64,000 bases of DNA, taken from contig NC_079209.1 of the NCBI RefSeq assembly GCF_026745355.1, forward strand, positions 10,279,555 through 10,343,554, given 5' to 3'. The notes below the pieces were generated by a model. That model did no database searches, was not told the origin of the DNA, and saw only the letters and a program-made list of their open reading frames with translations. Shown in pieces: positions 1 through 10,769 of this stretch (positions are counted from its first letter, which is position 1; each line of letters starts with the position of its first letter). The DNA comes from Beta vulgaris subsp. vulgaris (taxonomy: Eukaryota; Streptophyta; Magnoliopsida; Caryophyllales; Amaranthaceae). Both the position numbers and the translations under genes were made by a program.

Positions 1-30
1 TTCTTCCGGGGGAAATTTTTTTTTTGTCTC

Positions 31-177
31 CTATTTATGTATTAGGAGATATATCATTAATGCCATGAGGAGGAAAAAGAAACCGGCTATAAGAAATAAG
101 TAGAGTTTTATTTTCCTAAAATCCTCTTCAAAAGAGGAAGATGAGGGTGGAGGACGGTTGTCGTCGGCGTTAAACAT
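31..177 (-). CDS. putative 48-aa single-pass membrane protein
   Basis: I do not recognise this gene. Read on the minus strand, an ATG in a strong plant context (GCCACCATG) opens a 48-codon frame that ends in TAG. The product has a short acidic, proline- and serine-rich N-terminus (residues 1-20, with PPPSSSS), a basic patch RKIK at 21-24, and a hydrophobic stretch at about 25-46 long enough for one membrane span, ending in HK. A TATA-like box lies about 100 bp upstream of the ATG, and a CT-rich leader lies between, as in real plant promoters. It could instead be the first exon of a longer gene running out of the window, because only 30 bases remain after the stop. The function is unknown. The case rests on start context, promoter and composition, not on homology. 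Confidence 0.35.
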   Translation of the reverse strand: MFNADDNRPPPSSSSFEEDFRKIKLYLFLIAGFFFLLMALMIYLLIHK

Positions 178-279
178 GGTGGCCGGAAGGTTGAGGAAGA
201 AGAAAAAAATTTGTGGGTTTAGAGAAAAAAAATCGGAAGAAGATAAGGGATATGTGGTGAAAATGGGGATGGTAATCCG

Positions 280-287
280 CTTTTATA
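280..287 (-). promoter_or_regulatory. TATA box for the 48-aa membrane protein frame
   Basis: The minus strand reads CTCTATAAAAGCGG here, a near-consensus TATAAAAG. It lies about 100 bp before the ATG at 177, which would leave a 5' leader of roughly 70 bases rich in CT. Inference from sequence only. Confidence 0.4.
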
Positions 288-559
288 GAGGGTTATCCCT
301 AACTGTGCAGTTCATATACAGTTAAAAAATATACAACGCAATAAAATTCTAATATTGACAAATATATATTGAGCATGCTAGTAAATTGGTAATATAATAT
401 ATGTAACTATAAATGCAAAAAAAGTAGAAGATTAGAGACAATAATATATAATAATATGTTCTGAATGCTTGTTCCCTGCATACATATACGACATTATTGC
501 ACATATAAGACATAATAATGCTATCACTTCACTAGGCCGTCCATATAGGGGCAATAAAA

Positions 560-1323
560 AAAATTAACCTGTCCATATAGGCGGTTTAAGAGCAGATAAA
601 ATAAAATAACGTAAATAAAATGTCCTTGCCCTCCATGAAGGTGGCGTTAAAATTATTTGTTTCTGCGTTAGTAGTATGGTGACGTTTACTACTAGTTTCT
701 TCCTGTTCATCTCTATCTCTTTTATTACTGGGTGGAGGTTGATTTTCAGCTGGTTGTATAGGAGGGTTATTATTGGTGTTGGGAACAGGGGTTTGTGGGT
801 TTTCTCTGGTATGAGTATTTGTACCATTGTTACGGTTACTGGGTCGGGGCTGTATTACAGTTCCCTCGCTGGGTTGGTAGTGAATGGCACATTGTTTCGC
901 TCTATCCAAAAATAAATACCCGAGACAGAGACATTGTGTAAAACAATGTTAATCCCGTTACTTTGTTGGTCCATGTTCGGGTGGTAAAAGGGTTGGGCTT
1001 GGAAAAAAGAATTTAAACTTAAAAACAAAATGGATGTAAAAATTTTAAAGATACCTTAAATAAAATTTCCGGTAGAACACTCGTGCTGATAACGTGTTGT
1101 GAGAAAATAGAGAGAGAAGTTATGCAAATATATCAGAGAGTATTGTATATTGCATTGATGTTCGGTGTATTCACAAATGGTAGTATTTATAGGCACAAAA
1201 ACTTACTGTGTATTTGCATAAATCAACAAATACGGCGAGAAAAACCTACCATGCATTGAATGCATGGCAGTGGAATTCATTGTGCTCAACAGTGGAATTG
1301 GTCATTCCACTGTTTTCACAACA
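560..1323 (-). mobile_element. truncated minus-strand LTR retroelement: one LTR, primer site, partial internal region
   Basis: Positions 1095-1323 (229 bp) look like an LTR on the minus strand. It begins TGTTGTGAAAA and ends TTTTCTCACAACA, giving inverted TGTTGTG/CACAACA ends, and it contains a TATAAATA box. Directly after its minus-strand end comes CGTTATCAGCACG (1082-1094), a sequence commonly found as the primer-site region after Copia LTRs in plants. The following internal DNA holds an open minus-strand frame (586-909) rich in N, P, T and K with an RDRDEQEE stretch, and a second frame starting at 976. Neither shows a recognisable gag domain. No second LTR, protease or polymerase is seen down to 560, so this is a truncated or non-autonomous copy. 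The lower boundary is approximate. Copia membership is inferred from the primer-site sequence alone. Confidence 0.45.
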
Positions 1324-3304
1324 TTTTGAGAATTTTTATAATACTACCAAATTGGATAATATCAAGATAACAAGACAGGCCAAATTTGGCTAGTAGTAAC
1401 CCCATTTGTAATTGTATTCTCTTGGTCAGTGGAATCATCAGTCATGGCCTTAGAATTTGAGCCATATGTTGGAGAGTTTTAAACAAACAGAAGAGGGTGT
1501 GATGACTGTGAAGTGTGATTTATTACCACCGTCAATGTTTCTGGCTGCTACCGTATGATTGACAAATTGACGGATGAGAGTTGTCCAACCTTGTGATTTG
1601 TGGGGTCACCCAACTTCACAAGGATAAAATGTTGGTAAAAGAGGTTTTCAAGGAACGACACATTATGTTATTGAAATTATATGGGATGGGGTCCATTTAG
1701 AAATAACTTCTCCATAAATAAATTGAAGTGAGTTGAGTTGAATTGAATTAAGTTGAAATTGTAAACATAAAGGTCCCTTTTGTAATGGTTTTTTCATTGA
1801 CTTTTGCCTTTTGTCTTTTTAATTTGGTCAAATAGCTAAAAAAAGTATTTGGTTATTGATTTTTTGATTGGCTGAAAAGGTTTACTAGAGTAACTTTTTG
1901 GATATATTTTTGGTTTGGCCCACAAACTCTAATAAACAACCAACAATTTACCAAACACTTTTACAAATAGTTGACTTAAACAGCCAATTTAAAAAATTGA
2001 TATATACAACCAATGTTTCCAAATATTCAAACAAGCCAACTAAAAAAGCCAATAGCCAACAGTTGATGCCTGATTGCCAAACAACCCTAATGTACCTGAA
2101 GTAAACTCAATTGAAGTGAAATGAACTGAACTCAACTGAAATTGTGCTCAGAAGAATATGGCTACTAGGTTATTAGGTTTTATCTGATAAAATACTCGAA
2201 TATGTGCTTGGTGCGTGAGCTACACGCATGAATGTGCTGACCTGGTATACTTAAGTAACGATACTCTTCGGTCAGTAATTTTAGTATTAACATGTCGGTA
2301 ACTTTAGTGGATGTCGTCTTACTTAATTAGTCATATCTTGTTGCGGTGGTACCCAAAATTTGAGATCAAATCCCATTTATATACTACTCTTAATCATTCT
2401 CTAACACCAAAAAAGAAATTATAAATAATCATACAATGGTGAGTCAAACAGTTAAGTATGTTAACTAAATCAAACTTTAAGTTTAATAATTCTGATTCTG
2501 ATTTTAATTTTAATCAATTGAAGTTTGTAATTCGAGGTCATAGTTTTGACATTCCACAATAGATTCTTAGGAGATAATTTCTTTTCTTTCTCAATTTAAT
2601 AGTGTATCTATAAGACCATTCATATTGGTAACCTAGATGAGAGCTAATCAACACTCAATCTTCTTAATGAAAAATCCCTACTAGTTAAACCCCTGTTGGA
2701 GAATGAGGGTACATCACGACCCAAGAAGTTATGACAGAAGTCGATCAAATACTCGTGCATCTCCAATTTTTACCATGGTTTTGGATACTTATTTTACCTT
2801 TATCATTTCTGATTAGCAACAAAATTGGCCCACGATTAAGTCTTATATTGCTCATATCCAATACATGTTCTATTCAATAAAGACTTTTCCAGTAAAAGAC
2901 ATTTCAGTTAATATGACTCTATTATTATACTCTGATATCTCCGTCTCTGAATAATTTTTATTTGGTTTATTCCTAAGAAATTGCCCTATTTCCTTTCTTC
3001 GTCACATGCTACCCATAAACTCAATAAGCTTCTCTAACCATACACATAGAACCACAATACTACTTATCTACTTACTACAACTTCTTAAAAAAGATTTAGT
3101 ATAATAATATTTACTCTGTTTTTTTTTAATTGCAAGGTATGGTTTGAGAACATTTTTTAGGTCGACTTAAAGGACAATATAGTCCAAGTGGGTAGCTTAC
3201 TAGCTATTTTTACCAAAATAATTTTGCGATAGATGTGAAACTACCAAAAGAGCCATATGTTGCAATAAGGAAAAAAGAAGACAAAATATAGGAAAAACAT
3301 TAAT
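1324..3304. other. AT-rich intergenic DNA with a degenerate MITE-like insert
   Basis: No gene is seen. Around 1725-1765 and 2104-2140 there are short runs of degenerate pentanucleotides (TTGAG/TTGAA), like those in the MITEs at 5.6-7.1 kb. Between them, about 1772-2091, lies a block whose ends (AGGTCCCTTTTGTAATG and CATTGCC-type CCAAACAACCCT) are weakly inverted, so a hAT-like MITE may have landed in an older repeat. The rest is plain AT-rich sequence. Confidence 0.3.
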
Positions 3305-3637
3305 GGCCCGTTTGGTAGTCGTTAATAAATTGTTGTAATGGGAATGAATTTTAAGTGTAATTTTACTAGAAAAGTACCCTTAAAATCTCCATGGGGCGAC
3401 ATTTTTTCTCCGTGGGCAAGTCATCTCACCTTTAAACTTGTGTTTTTATCTCTAAGGGGAAGCAATTTTCATTACCACCTACAAGGTGGTATTGGATGTG
3501 AATGAAAATTCAAGAAGGAAAGTGGACACTTTAGGATAAATTAGTATTACCATGGGAATAAATAATGATATTCTTCACAAATTTACACACAAATTCATTC
3601 TCATTACCACTATTTATAACCAACTACCAAACGGGCC
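3305..3637. mobile_element. MITE, 333 bp, terminal inverted repeat GGCCCGTTTGGTA
   Basis: The ends form an inverted repeat: GGCCCGTTTGGTAGT at the left and CTACCAAACGGGCC at the right. There is no coding capacity. A clearly related, more diverged copy lies at 21347-21685: both share the word TTAATAAAT near the left end, the run CATTACCACCTACAAGGTGGTATTGG (palindromic core ACAAGGTGGT) in the middle, and ATTTATAACCAACTA near the right end. The superfamily is unresolved because the flanks give no unambiguous target duplication. The TIR sequence resembles hAT- or Harbinger-derived plant MITEs. Confidence 0.75.
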
Positions 3638-4881
3638 GTAAGAGATAGAGGTAGTACAAATTAAAGAGTGGGAGTTGTAAACTTCTACTACCCCTCATGA
3701 TTGTTTTAAAGGGATATAGCATACTACTCGTTAAAAAACAAGATGCATCTTTATGGTAGAAAACTCATTTTCTTAGTTACTCCATAATTAAGCGTAAATG
3801 TGCCGGAAGAACTTGTTGATTATTAAGGACAGTTATTGATATTGGCTGCGCATGGCTGATAATAGATTCGAGTTTATATGGGTCAGAGTTAATATCACAG
3901 GAGTAATTGGTTAGGGTATGAGAACTAAAATATGTGATTATTATAAGTTCACGGGGGAGTATCAGTTTCAAAATTTAGGGGTTTGACATGTCTAATTAGA
4001 ACATGACATGTGGCAGGTTAGATTGTGATGATGATAGCTCAATCAGACTGAGGCCACGTGACATAGTACTTGGCAAATGTTATTCTTGCGACCTGTGATT
4101 CTGATTAGTTAGGTAACTTGTGGGCTTAAATTTTCTTTAAACTTTTTGGTCGATAACTATGTTGTCAAATTAAACAATGGGCCCTATGAAGTGAAAAGTT
4201 CGAAACAGAACTTTTATGTAAATTATGTTTTTTTAGATAAATAAAACCCAGTTATTTTGCACTGAATTGGACTGAACTAAATTAAATTGAAATGATCAAC
4301 TAAAATAATAATAATAGTAAAATCTCCTCCAAAAAAAAAATAATAGTAAAATAATAATAATAATAACAATAATAATAATAATTGAATTGAAAAAAAAATC
4401 CAAAAGAACAATACCTAAGTAAATCGTAACTCGTAATCAAGAGGTTTTTTGAGGGAAATTGTTCAGCAACTTATGTTTTTTTTAGTAAGTAACCCTCTTG
4501 TTGATAACAATCAACATTTTATTTTTCTTTATTTTTTTTACCAAGGAAAGAAAAAGCATTATCAACATTTTATTTGATCAGTATAATTAAGCAAATTTAG
4601 AAAAAGCAAAACTAATTGTATAAGCTGCAGAGACTGAGCTTTGATTTTTTTTTTTCTTTGATTTTAGAGAATATACTTTCAGAAAAGTAAACTTTAGATT
4701 AGGAGATCATGCTTAGGAGAAAAAAAAAATCTCATAAGGATGTCTTTTCTTCATCTAAGAAAACAAGTTGAAATAAACAAGTTCAAATTACTTCCAATGA
4801 GTTCCTCTGTGTTAGATGAATTTGGATAAATTTCAAATATGTTTTTAGAAGTTATAAACACATCACTATTTTTTATGAATA
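3638..4881. other. intergenic, AT-rich, no gene seen
   Basis: This stretch holds only AT-rich DNA. It has short TAA/AAT microsatellites at about 4305-4385 and a small patch of the (TTGAA/CTGAA)-type pentamer at about 4262-4295. No reading frame with domain character was found on either strand. Confidence 0.5.
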
Positions 4882-5129
4882 CTCTCCCTTTTTTTTATTC
4901 TCTACATTTCCATTTTAGGAAATCAAACTACGAATTTTGACCAATTATTGTGATTTTTAAAAGGACAAATATAGTCATGTGTGGTCTTGTTATATTCGTC
5001 TCGATGTGTAGATTTATAGTGTCAAATTTTTATAATTTTTACTTAAAAGGAATAAGAGATATCAAGCGTATAAAAACATCTTGAAATACATGCCCAATCT
5101 TTGTAGCAATTAAAAAGAAACGGAAAGAG
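4882..5129. mobile_element. degenerate Stowaway-type MITE
   Basis: The left end ACTCTCCCTTTTTTT and right end AACGGAAAGAGT are imperfect versions of the Stowaway terminal repeat (CTCCCTCCGT...ACGGAGGGAG), each next to a TA dinucleotide. About 248 bp, non-coding, AT-rich. The internal sequence (ATGTGTGGTCTTGTTATATTCGT) resembles the older MITE interrupted at 23.7/25.4 kb, so both may be one subfamily. Confidence 0.5.
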
Positions 5130-5646
5130 TATAAAATAAGTACTCTAATACGTTCAAATAAGTTTCAATCTCAACAAAAAAAAGAAGAAGTTATTAGACT
5201 AAGATTTGGCTAGCTAGAGCCTAGAGGTATTGGTTGCGGAATATAGAGGGTTGAAATGGAGGGTGGGCTTGCGTCTACAGTTGAGCATGGGTTGGGTATC
5301 TAAATCAATACCATTAGCGAATCGAGTATTCAGTAACCAATACCACTATAAATAATACCCATCAATCGAACCAATAAGGTTCGGAGACTTCATATACTTA
5401 CATTTTTAGATCGAATATCGAGTACAAGATATCACAGGGGTGTTCATTATCAGTAACCCGGTTTTTTGAGTACCGAACATGCAGGTACCAGCAAAGACGT
5501 GGAAAGCGGCCCATGACCCGAATCAAACACAATCCTTCCAAAACTTTAAAAAACACTCTTTTGAACTTTTCAGGTGTAGTAACGTGAAATGAAAAAAAAA
5601 CCACAATCATTAAAATACAAGCGTAATCATTTACTAGCAGTACTAA
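5130..5646. other. intergenic, degenerate repeat, no gene seen
   Basis: No gene is recognisable. Around 5290-5480 the DNA is rich in words such as CCGAACC, GTACCGA and GGTAACC, similar to the interiors of the hAT-type MITEs further on. A decayed element of that kind is likely, but I could not fix its ends. Confidence 0.3.
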
Positions 5647-5837
5647 GAGCCTGTTCTCTCCAACTTATTTTCAGTTCAGTTCAGTTCAGTTCAGTTCAGT
5701 TCAGCTCCAATAAGTTCAGTTCAGTTCAGCTCCAACCAGTTCAGTTCAGTTCAGTTCAGTTCAGTTCAGCTCCATTCTTTTATAATCATTTTGTTAAATA
5801 TTATTATTATGTTGGTATAATTTATTTTACTAATTAC

Positions 5838-5897
<60 letters not shown>

Positions 5898-5899
5898 CA

Positions 5900-5931
<32 letters not shown>

Positions 5932-6699
5932 TAAATATCTGTCATTACTATTAAGTAGTATTATTATTATTGTTGTTTCTATATATTATTTTGTTTATTA
6001 TAGCTTTACTCATTATTATTACTATTATTATTAGGAGGAACATGGTTTAGCTCAAAGCACAAATAAACCCACTTTTTTTAGCCCATAAACCAATCAAATC
6101 TCATCAAGACAGTTTATGATGTAATTTTCGCAGTCCGACCCAATCATTATTTTTATTACTAAATATTTTTATGTTATTAAATCTAATTATTAAAATAGTA
6201 ATATTAATTTACTTATTAGATATTATTGTTATCATATATCATCATCAAGTATTAATATATTAATACAAATAATAGAAAATAATTATTATTAATTATCATT
6301 ATTATCATTAATTATTATTATTAATAATTTATGATTATTAATATTATTTATTTATAACTCTCATTTAAAAATATCCAAAATACTATTATTATTATTATTA
6401 TTCATTATTTTACTTATCATTATAATTATTATTTAATATTTATATTATTGTTGTTTAAAATATTATTTGTATATTTATAACATTCAGTTTAATTCAATTT
6501 AATTTAATTCAATTCAATTCAATTCAATTCAATTCAATTCAATTCAATTCAATTCAATTCAGTTCAGTTCAGTTCAGTTCAATTCAGTTCAGTTCAGTTC
6601 AGTTCAGTTCAGCTCCAATAAGTTCAGTTCAGTTCAGTTCAGCTTCAATAAGTTCAGTTCAGTTCAGTTCAGCTGTTTTATGCCGAAGAGAACAGGCCC
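5647..6699. mobile_element. Harbinger/Tourist-type MITE, 1053 bp, made of (TTCAG)n and (TTA)n, TSD TAA
   Basis: The element starts GAGCCTGTTCTCTCC and ends CGAAGAGAACAGGCCC, an inverted repeat, and is flanked by TAA on both sides (5644-5646 and 6700-6702). A 3-bp TAA/TTA duplication is the mark of PIF/Harbinger elements. The interior is almost entirely microsatellite: pentamer runs TTCAG/TTCAA near both ends (about 5670-5770 and 6484-6673) and TTA/ATT runs between (about 5800-6470). There is no transposase. A 164-bp copy with the same two ends lies in opposite orientation at 46530-46693, which shows that the ends define a family and that the length difference comes from repeat expansion. Confidence 0.8.
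5836..5933. repeat. (TTA)n microsatellite
   Basis: Uninterrupted TTA/ATT triplets broken by two ATC units. It lies inside the 1053-bp MITE and creates a spurious poly-tyrosine reading frame. Confidence 0.9.
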
Positions 6700-6702
6700 T
6701 AA

Positions 6703-7065
6703 GGCAATGTTCAGTTCACCTTATTTTTGCTTATTTCAGATCTAATCAGATCAGATCAGATCAGAAAAAATAAGTTCAGATCAGATCAGTTCAGATCATG
6801 CTTATATTTAAAAATCATTATTATTATTAAATATCTTTCATTACATATTAGTAAAAATTATAGTAATTGAATATTAATAAAGTACTCATTGAGACGAATC
6901 AAACAAGACCCCACATGACTATATTTTTTCTTATATATTGAGAAAAATCTAAAAGATAAGATATTGTAATCAGATCAGATCAGATCAGAAAAAATAAGTT
7001 TAGATCAGATCAGATCAAATCAGATAAGTTCAGATCAGAAAATTTCAGGTGAGCTAAACATAGCC
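6703..7065. mobile_element. second Harbinger-type MITE, 363 bp, (TCAGA)n-rich, TSD TAA shared with its neighbour
   Basis: The ends GGCAATGTTCAGTTCACC and GGTGAGCTAAACATAGCC form an imperfect inverted repeat. TAA flanks both sides (6700-6702 and 7066-7068), and the left TAA is also the right target copy of the preceding element, so the two abut. The subterminal DNA is pentamer repeat (ATCAG/GATCA) on both sides of an AT-rich centre. It is non-coding. It looks like a sister family to the preceding MITE, using a different pentamer. Confidence 0.7.
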
Positions 7066-7069
7066 TAAG

Positions 7070-7632
7070 TGGGGGTGTTCATGGGTAGTTAACCATCATG
7101 AAATGACATTCCGGTTCATTGACCAAAAATTTCGATCCGCTCTTTTCGTGAACCGTAACCGTTTAAAATGGTTAGATCCTCAGCAGTTAACCGTTATTTT
7201 GATACGGTTTCGGATTTTTCAATTAACCATTACGTGTTATTCAAGTTATCCTATTATATTTTACTTCAAGTATATTTTTTTTCTATTTTTTATATAATAT
7301 AGTATTATATATAATTATTATAAAATGTCTTATAAAGTGGATAATAAATCCATTAAAAAACAAAACTAAAACAAATAATTCACTCCATTCCTTTATAATA
7401 GTATTTATATTAGTACTAACGTTTTCAAACAATTGCATAGTTTCTCTAATTGTTGTTACTTAGTAACAATTATTAAAATTAATGTAATTGTTGAAAAATA
7501 TTTCACAATATTGAGATAGAGGAAAAAAAACATTTCGATTTTTCGGTAACCGTTGACTCAAAAATCATAACCGTAATTGTACCGTTAAAACTTTTTTTTT
7601 GTTTTTCGATTTTGAATGAACCGCCCTAGTAT
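7070..7632. mobile_element. hAT-like non-autonomous element, degenerate
   Basis: The left end GTGGGGGTGTTCATGG and right end TTGAATGAACCGCCCTAG are imperfect inverted repeats sharing the core GTTCAT/ATGAAC, like the element at 9295-9698. The interior near both ends is rich in CCGTTAACCG/GGTAACCGTT words. No clear 8-bp duplication could be fixed, so the boundaries are approximate. No coding capacity. Confidence 0.45.
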
Positions 7633-8038
7633 TAAGGACATAAATGTACATACTTTGACCAAGAGAAAAAAATAAGGAACTTACAATTGAAAAAGATGCA
7701 ATTTGCAATCTTATGGAGCAAATTAGTCCAATTTTAGGGTACATAGGATTTTTTTTTAACAAAGCATACAAACTTCAAAGAAGATGATATCAATATTGGA
7801 TCCGAAAGGGGTAAGTTGTAGTGAGTCGTGGCAACGGTTGCCATCTTGGGGACATTCTATGCTCGACTTTGGTGGTGTTTCTTGGTGTTGACTTGTAAGT
7901 GGAGGAGAGAGAAAATAAAGACTATCAACAGAGATGAGATGAGAAGATAGATGAGTTTGCTTAGAGTCAGAGAGGAGAGAGAGGAGAGCTTGGGGAAGAC
8001 GAGAGGAAAGAGAGGAAAGTACGAAAGTGTGAGTCTAC
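7633..8038. other. intergenic, no gene seen
   Basis: AT-rich DNA followed by a purine-rich GAGAGGAGAG tract (about 7905-8010). Open frames here are short and low in complexity. I see nothing else. Confidence 0.4.
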
Positions 8039-8046
8039 CCGTGAAA

Positions 8047-8307
8047 TAGAGGTGATCATTTTGGCCCGGTCTGACCATTTTTGGGCAGAATTTTTCGGCC
8101 CGCCCGTATTTTTTTGGCTTTGGGCGGGCTTTGGGCAAGCCAAAAACGACTTTTTAGTATATTTTTTGGCCCGCAAAAGCCCGCTAATTTAGGCCCGAAA
8201 TAGCGGGCTTTGGACACAAAAATTCGGCCCGAATTTAGGCCCCGCCTGCCCCCACCAATGGGCGAAATTTTTTAGCCGCGGCCCGGCCCGACCCATGATC
8301 ACCTCTA
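8047..8307. mobile_element. hAT-type MITE, 261 bp, perfect 8-bp TSD CCGTGAAA
   Basis: The left end TAGAGGTGATCAT and right end ATGATCACCTCTA are perfect inverted repeats. CCGTGAAA is duplicated exactly at 8039-8046 and 8308-8315, an 8-bp target site duplication typical of hAT elements. The interior is packed with GGCCCG/CGGGCC/GCGGGCTT words on both strands, giving a GC content far above the flanks. No transposase. The perfect TSD suggests a fairly recent insertion. Confidence 0.9.
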
Positions 8308-8315
8308 CCGTGAAA

Positions 8316-9294
8316 GCCAAATCCATCGAGAAATTTTGTTTTATTTGAGAGTAGTTGGGTAACCGTTTACCCCTCAAAACAGGCCCACGACCCGACCCGA
8401 CCCGGATATCCGCATCTTCTCCCGGTTCGGATACCAGCCCCAAATACTCATAAAATTTCAGTAAAATTTCTGGCGTTTTGAAGAGGGATAGCAATTTAAC
8501 TGGTTGTGCAAGCGGGTCAAGTATTTTTTAACACTCCTACGAATATACTTATAGCCGGCAAATAGATATGTATCGATTTATCCGGCCTAAAATATCCAAC
8601 ACATGACCCATTTTTCACCCAAAATAGAACTTAAACTCGAAATAACCCGACTCGGAAGTAAAATAATCTCTGAATATGACTCGAACCCGAAACTACGCGA
8701 TCTGGAATTGACACAACCCGAAATTGACCGATAATGATGGCTCGAACCCGAACCCGACTCAAAAAGTTTCCATATTAGTTACTTTTTAAACAAATTTAAG
8801 GAAAAATTAATAATGCAATACTATATATGATTTATTCACTGTCCATTAATTATTTAAATTACTCGCATTAGTCTTATATGTGTTTTATTTATTTGCGAGA
8901 TTGAAAAACCCGATTTAACACGACTTGATATGACCCGAAATATCATGGCCGCACCCGAACGGACCTGACCCGCGCCCAAATGCAAACATAACGCAAAGTT
9001 GAACCGATTATGACCTGACCCGTACGACCCGTATCTGATATACTATGTTCTTTTGGATTAAATTAATGTAAATTCAGTTCAATTCAGAAAAATTTAACTA
9101 AGTTCGGTTCAGTTGAAGCAAATTTTGTTCAATTTAGCTGAATTCCACTCACAATTTTAATTCAATTCAGTAGAGTTCAAGTAAAGTAAAATCAATTTAG
9201 AATAGACAAATTAAGTTCAATTTAATCCTAAACAACACAACCTTAGTAGTTATAAAATTATTCAACACTATATACCAACATTACTATATAATTT
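8316..9294. other. decayed repeats rich in CCCGA words and pentamers
   Basis: From about 8380 to 9045 the DNA is full of ACCCGAC, CCCGAACC and TGACCCG words, as in hAT MITE interiors, but I cannot find clean ends. From about 9060 to 9225 there are degenerate TTCAG/TTCAA pentamers like those of the Harbinger-type MITEs. No gene. Confidence 0.45.
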
Positions 9295-9698
9295 TATGGG
9301 TGTTCATAAATATCCGAACTGATTGACCATCCGACTTTTCGGATATCCGGTCTGATTTTTAAGTTTCGCATAATTCGGATCGGATATACGAAAATTTTCG
9401 GACCAGGTACAAAACGAGAATTTCATTTTCGTGTATCTGAAAATATCTAAAACATAGAAAATTTTCGAATATTTTTGGATATCCGGTATGAAATATCCGT
9501 TTTCAAGGCATGATCCATAACTTATTTTATGAAATTTCTCTTTGGAAAAAAAATTATTTCTTTTAGTTTTAGGATACCAAATACGAAATTCTGGCTATCC
9601 GACCCGATGCAACCCGAAAAATTTTGGATCGGATTCAGATCACATTTTCCTTATTCGAAATTTCAGATCAGGTTGGATACCTGAAATGAACACCCCTA
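9295..9698. mobile_element. hAT-like MITE, 404 bp, ends TATGGGTGTTCAT / ATGAACACCCCTA
   Basis: The two ends are inverted (GGGTGTTCAT against ATGAACACCC). The flanking 8-mers TATAATTT (9287-9294) and TATGATTC (9699-9706) match at 6 of 8 positions, a decayed hAT target duplication. The interior is built of GGATATCCG, TTCGGAT and ATCCGAA words. Non-coding. Confidence 0.65.
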
Positions 9699-10084
9699 TA
9701 TGATTCCCATTTCTCATTGCATTTCTAGCATAATTACTACATGCTCAATTATGAAGTGATTTCGTACTCAAAAGACGAAAAAACATAGTTAAATTTTCAT
9801 GTACTTAAAATGTCCTCATATTTGTTGCGTTGTATTTGATTATTGGATTATTCGAATACCCAATATTATTAACGAGAACCCCTATTCAATTCAATGACTT
9901 ATATTTCGGATCGGATGCCGGTCCCGATAATTTTTATGGTTTGGATATCCAATTATTCAAATTGGATTTTCATATAGCTTTGCTCGACCCTAGTTGTGTC
10001 GAGTCAAGAGGGTCGCATGAGACTTGAATGTGGCAGATTCAAAATTTTAGTTTCATATTGTTACAATCAAATAGGTTTTAGCAG
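9699..10084. other. intergenic, no gene seen
   Basis: AT-rich DNA. Short words such as ATATCCAATTATTC and GGATCGGAT at 9840-9970 recall the preceding hAT-like element. No domain-bearing frame. Confidence 0.35.
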
Positions 10085-10264
10085 TTTTTTTTTTTTTTGT
10101 AGAAGCAAGAAATAGATTTATTAACTACAGTCTTTACAAACTATTCCATCATCATGATCGAGAAATAACAGAAAGTTTTGAGGAGTAGCAGCTTGTTTAT
10201 CAAGCACTAAAAGTTTAGTACAAGCCGGTGGGGGGAATTGAAAATACAAGGATCATGGGGGGAC
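10085..10264 (-). mobile_element. 3' end and poly-A tail of a minus-strand LINE
   Basis: On the minus strand the sequence ends with CTTGCTTCTAC followed by about 15 A (10085-10099 as T on plus), a typical LINE 3' terminus. Just before it a frame reads DHDDGIVCKDCS and stops. The Copia element begins at 10265, and on its far side (15469-15670) a minus-strand RNase H domain is found. The simplest reading is one LINE split by the Copia insertion. That link is inferred from orientation and order. Confidence 0.55.
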
Positions 10265-10595
10265 GGTCGAAAACTAATCTAGAAAAATCTAGTGAAATTC
10301 TAGCCTAGTATTATTTAGAATGTTAGAGAAAAAATAAAAGGAAGTACGATGATGACATAGGAATAGAACTATGAAGAATAGCTTAGGGGCATCTAGAAAA
10401 TTCATAAAGATTATCATCTCAATGTCGGTGGAAGAAAAGCATCGACTTAGTCAAGTATATATATGTAAGTTGTGAAGTTTGCATAAGTCAATAAAAAAAT
10501 ACAAGTTGTAATGTTCCAATAATCCTCTCTCTTCCTTTTATAAATAAAACATTCCACTTTTATACACCAAAACCTTAAGCCCAAAATTTCTAACA
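10265..10595 (+). repeat. Copia LTR1 (5' LTR)
   Basis: 331 bp. Aligns throughout with LTR2 and LTR3. The expected TG start has mutated to GG; the end TTTCTAACA is intact. TTTTATAAATAAAAC near 10537-10552 is the likely TATA region. The following primer site is mutated (GTGACGTCCGAGCC against GTGGTATAAGAGCC after LTR3). Confidence 0.9.
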
Positions 10596-10769
10596 GTGAC
10601 GTCCGAGCCAATATAATCCCAAAGCCTCCACTATATTATACAAATTATTATACTCCCATAAAACTTATACACCAAACACAAAAAAAAATCCAACTTCTTT
10701 CACAAAAAACTAAACACCGCATAAATTAAAATGACTTAGCTTCCCCAAACACTTCAACCTCAAACACAT

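Noticed and set aside
5589..5954. 121-residue frame with long poly-tyrosine
   Set aside because: It is a reading of the TTCAG and TTA microsatellites of a MITE; no real protein features.
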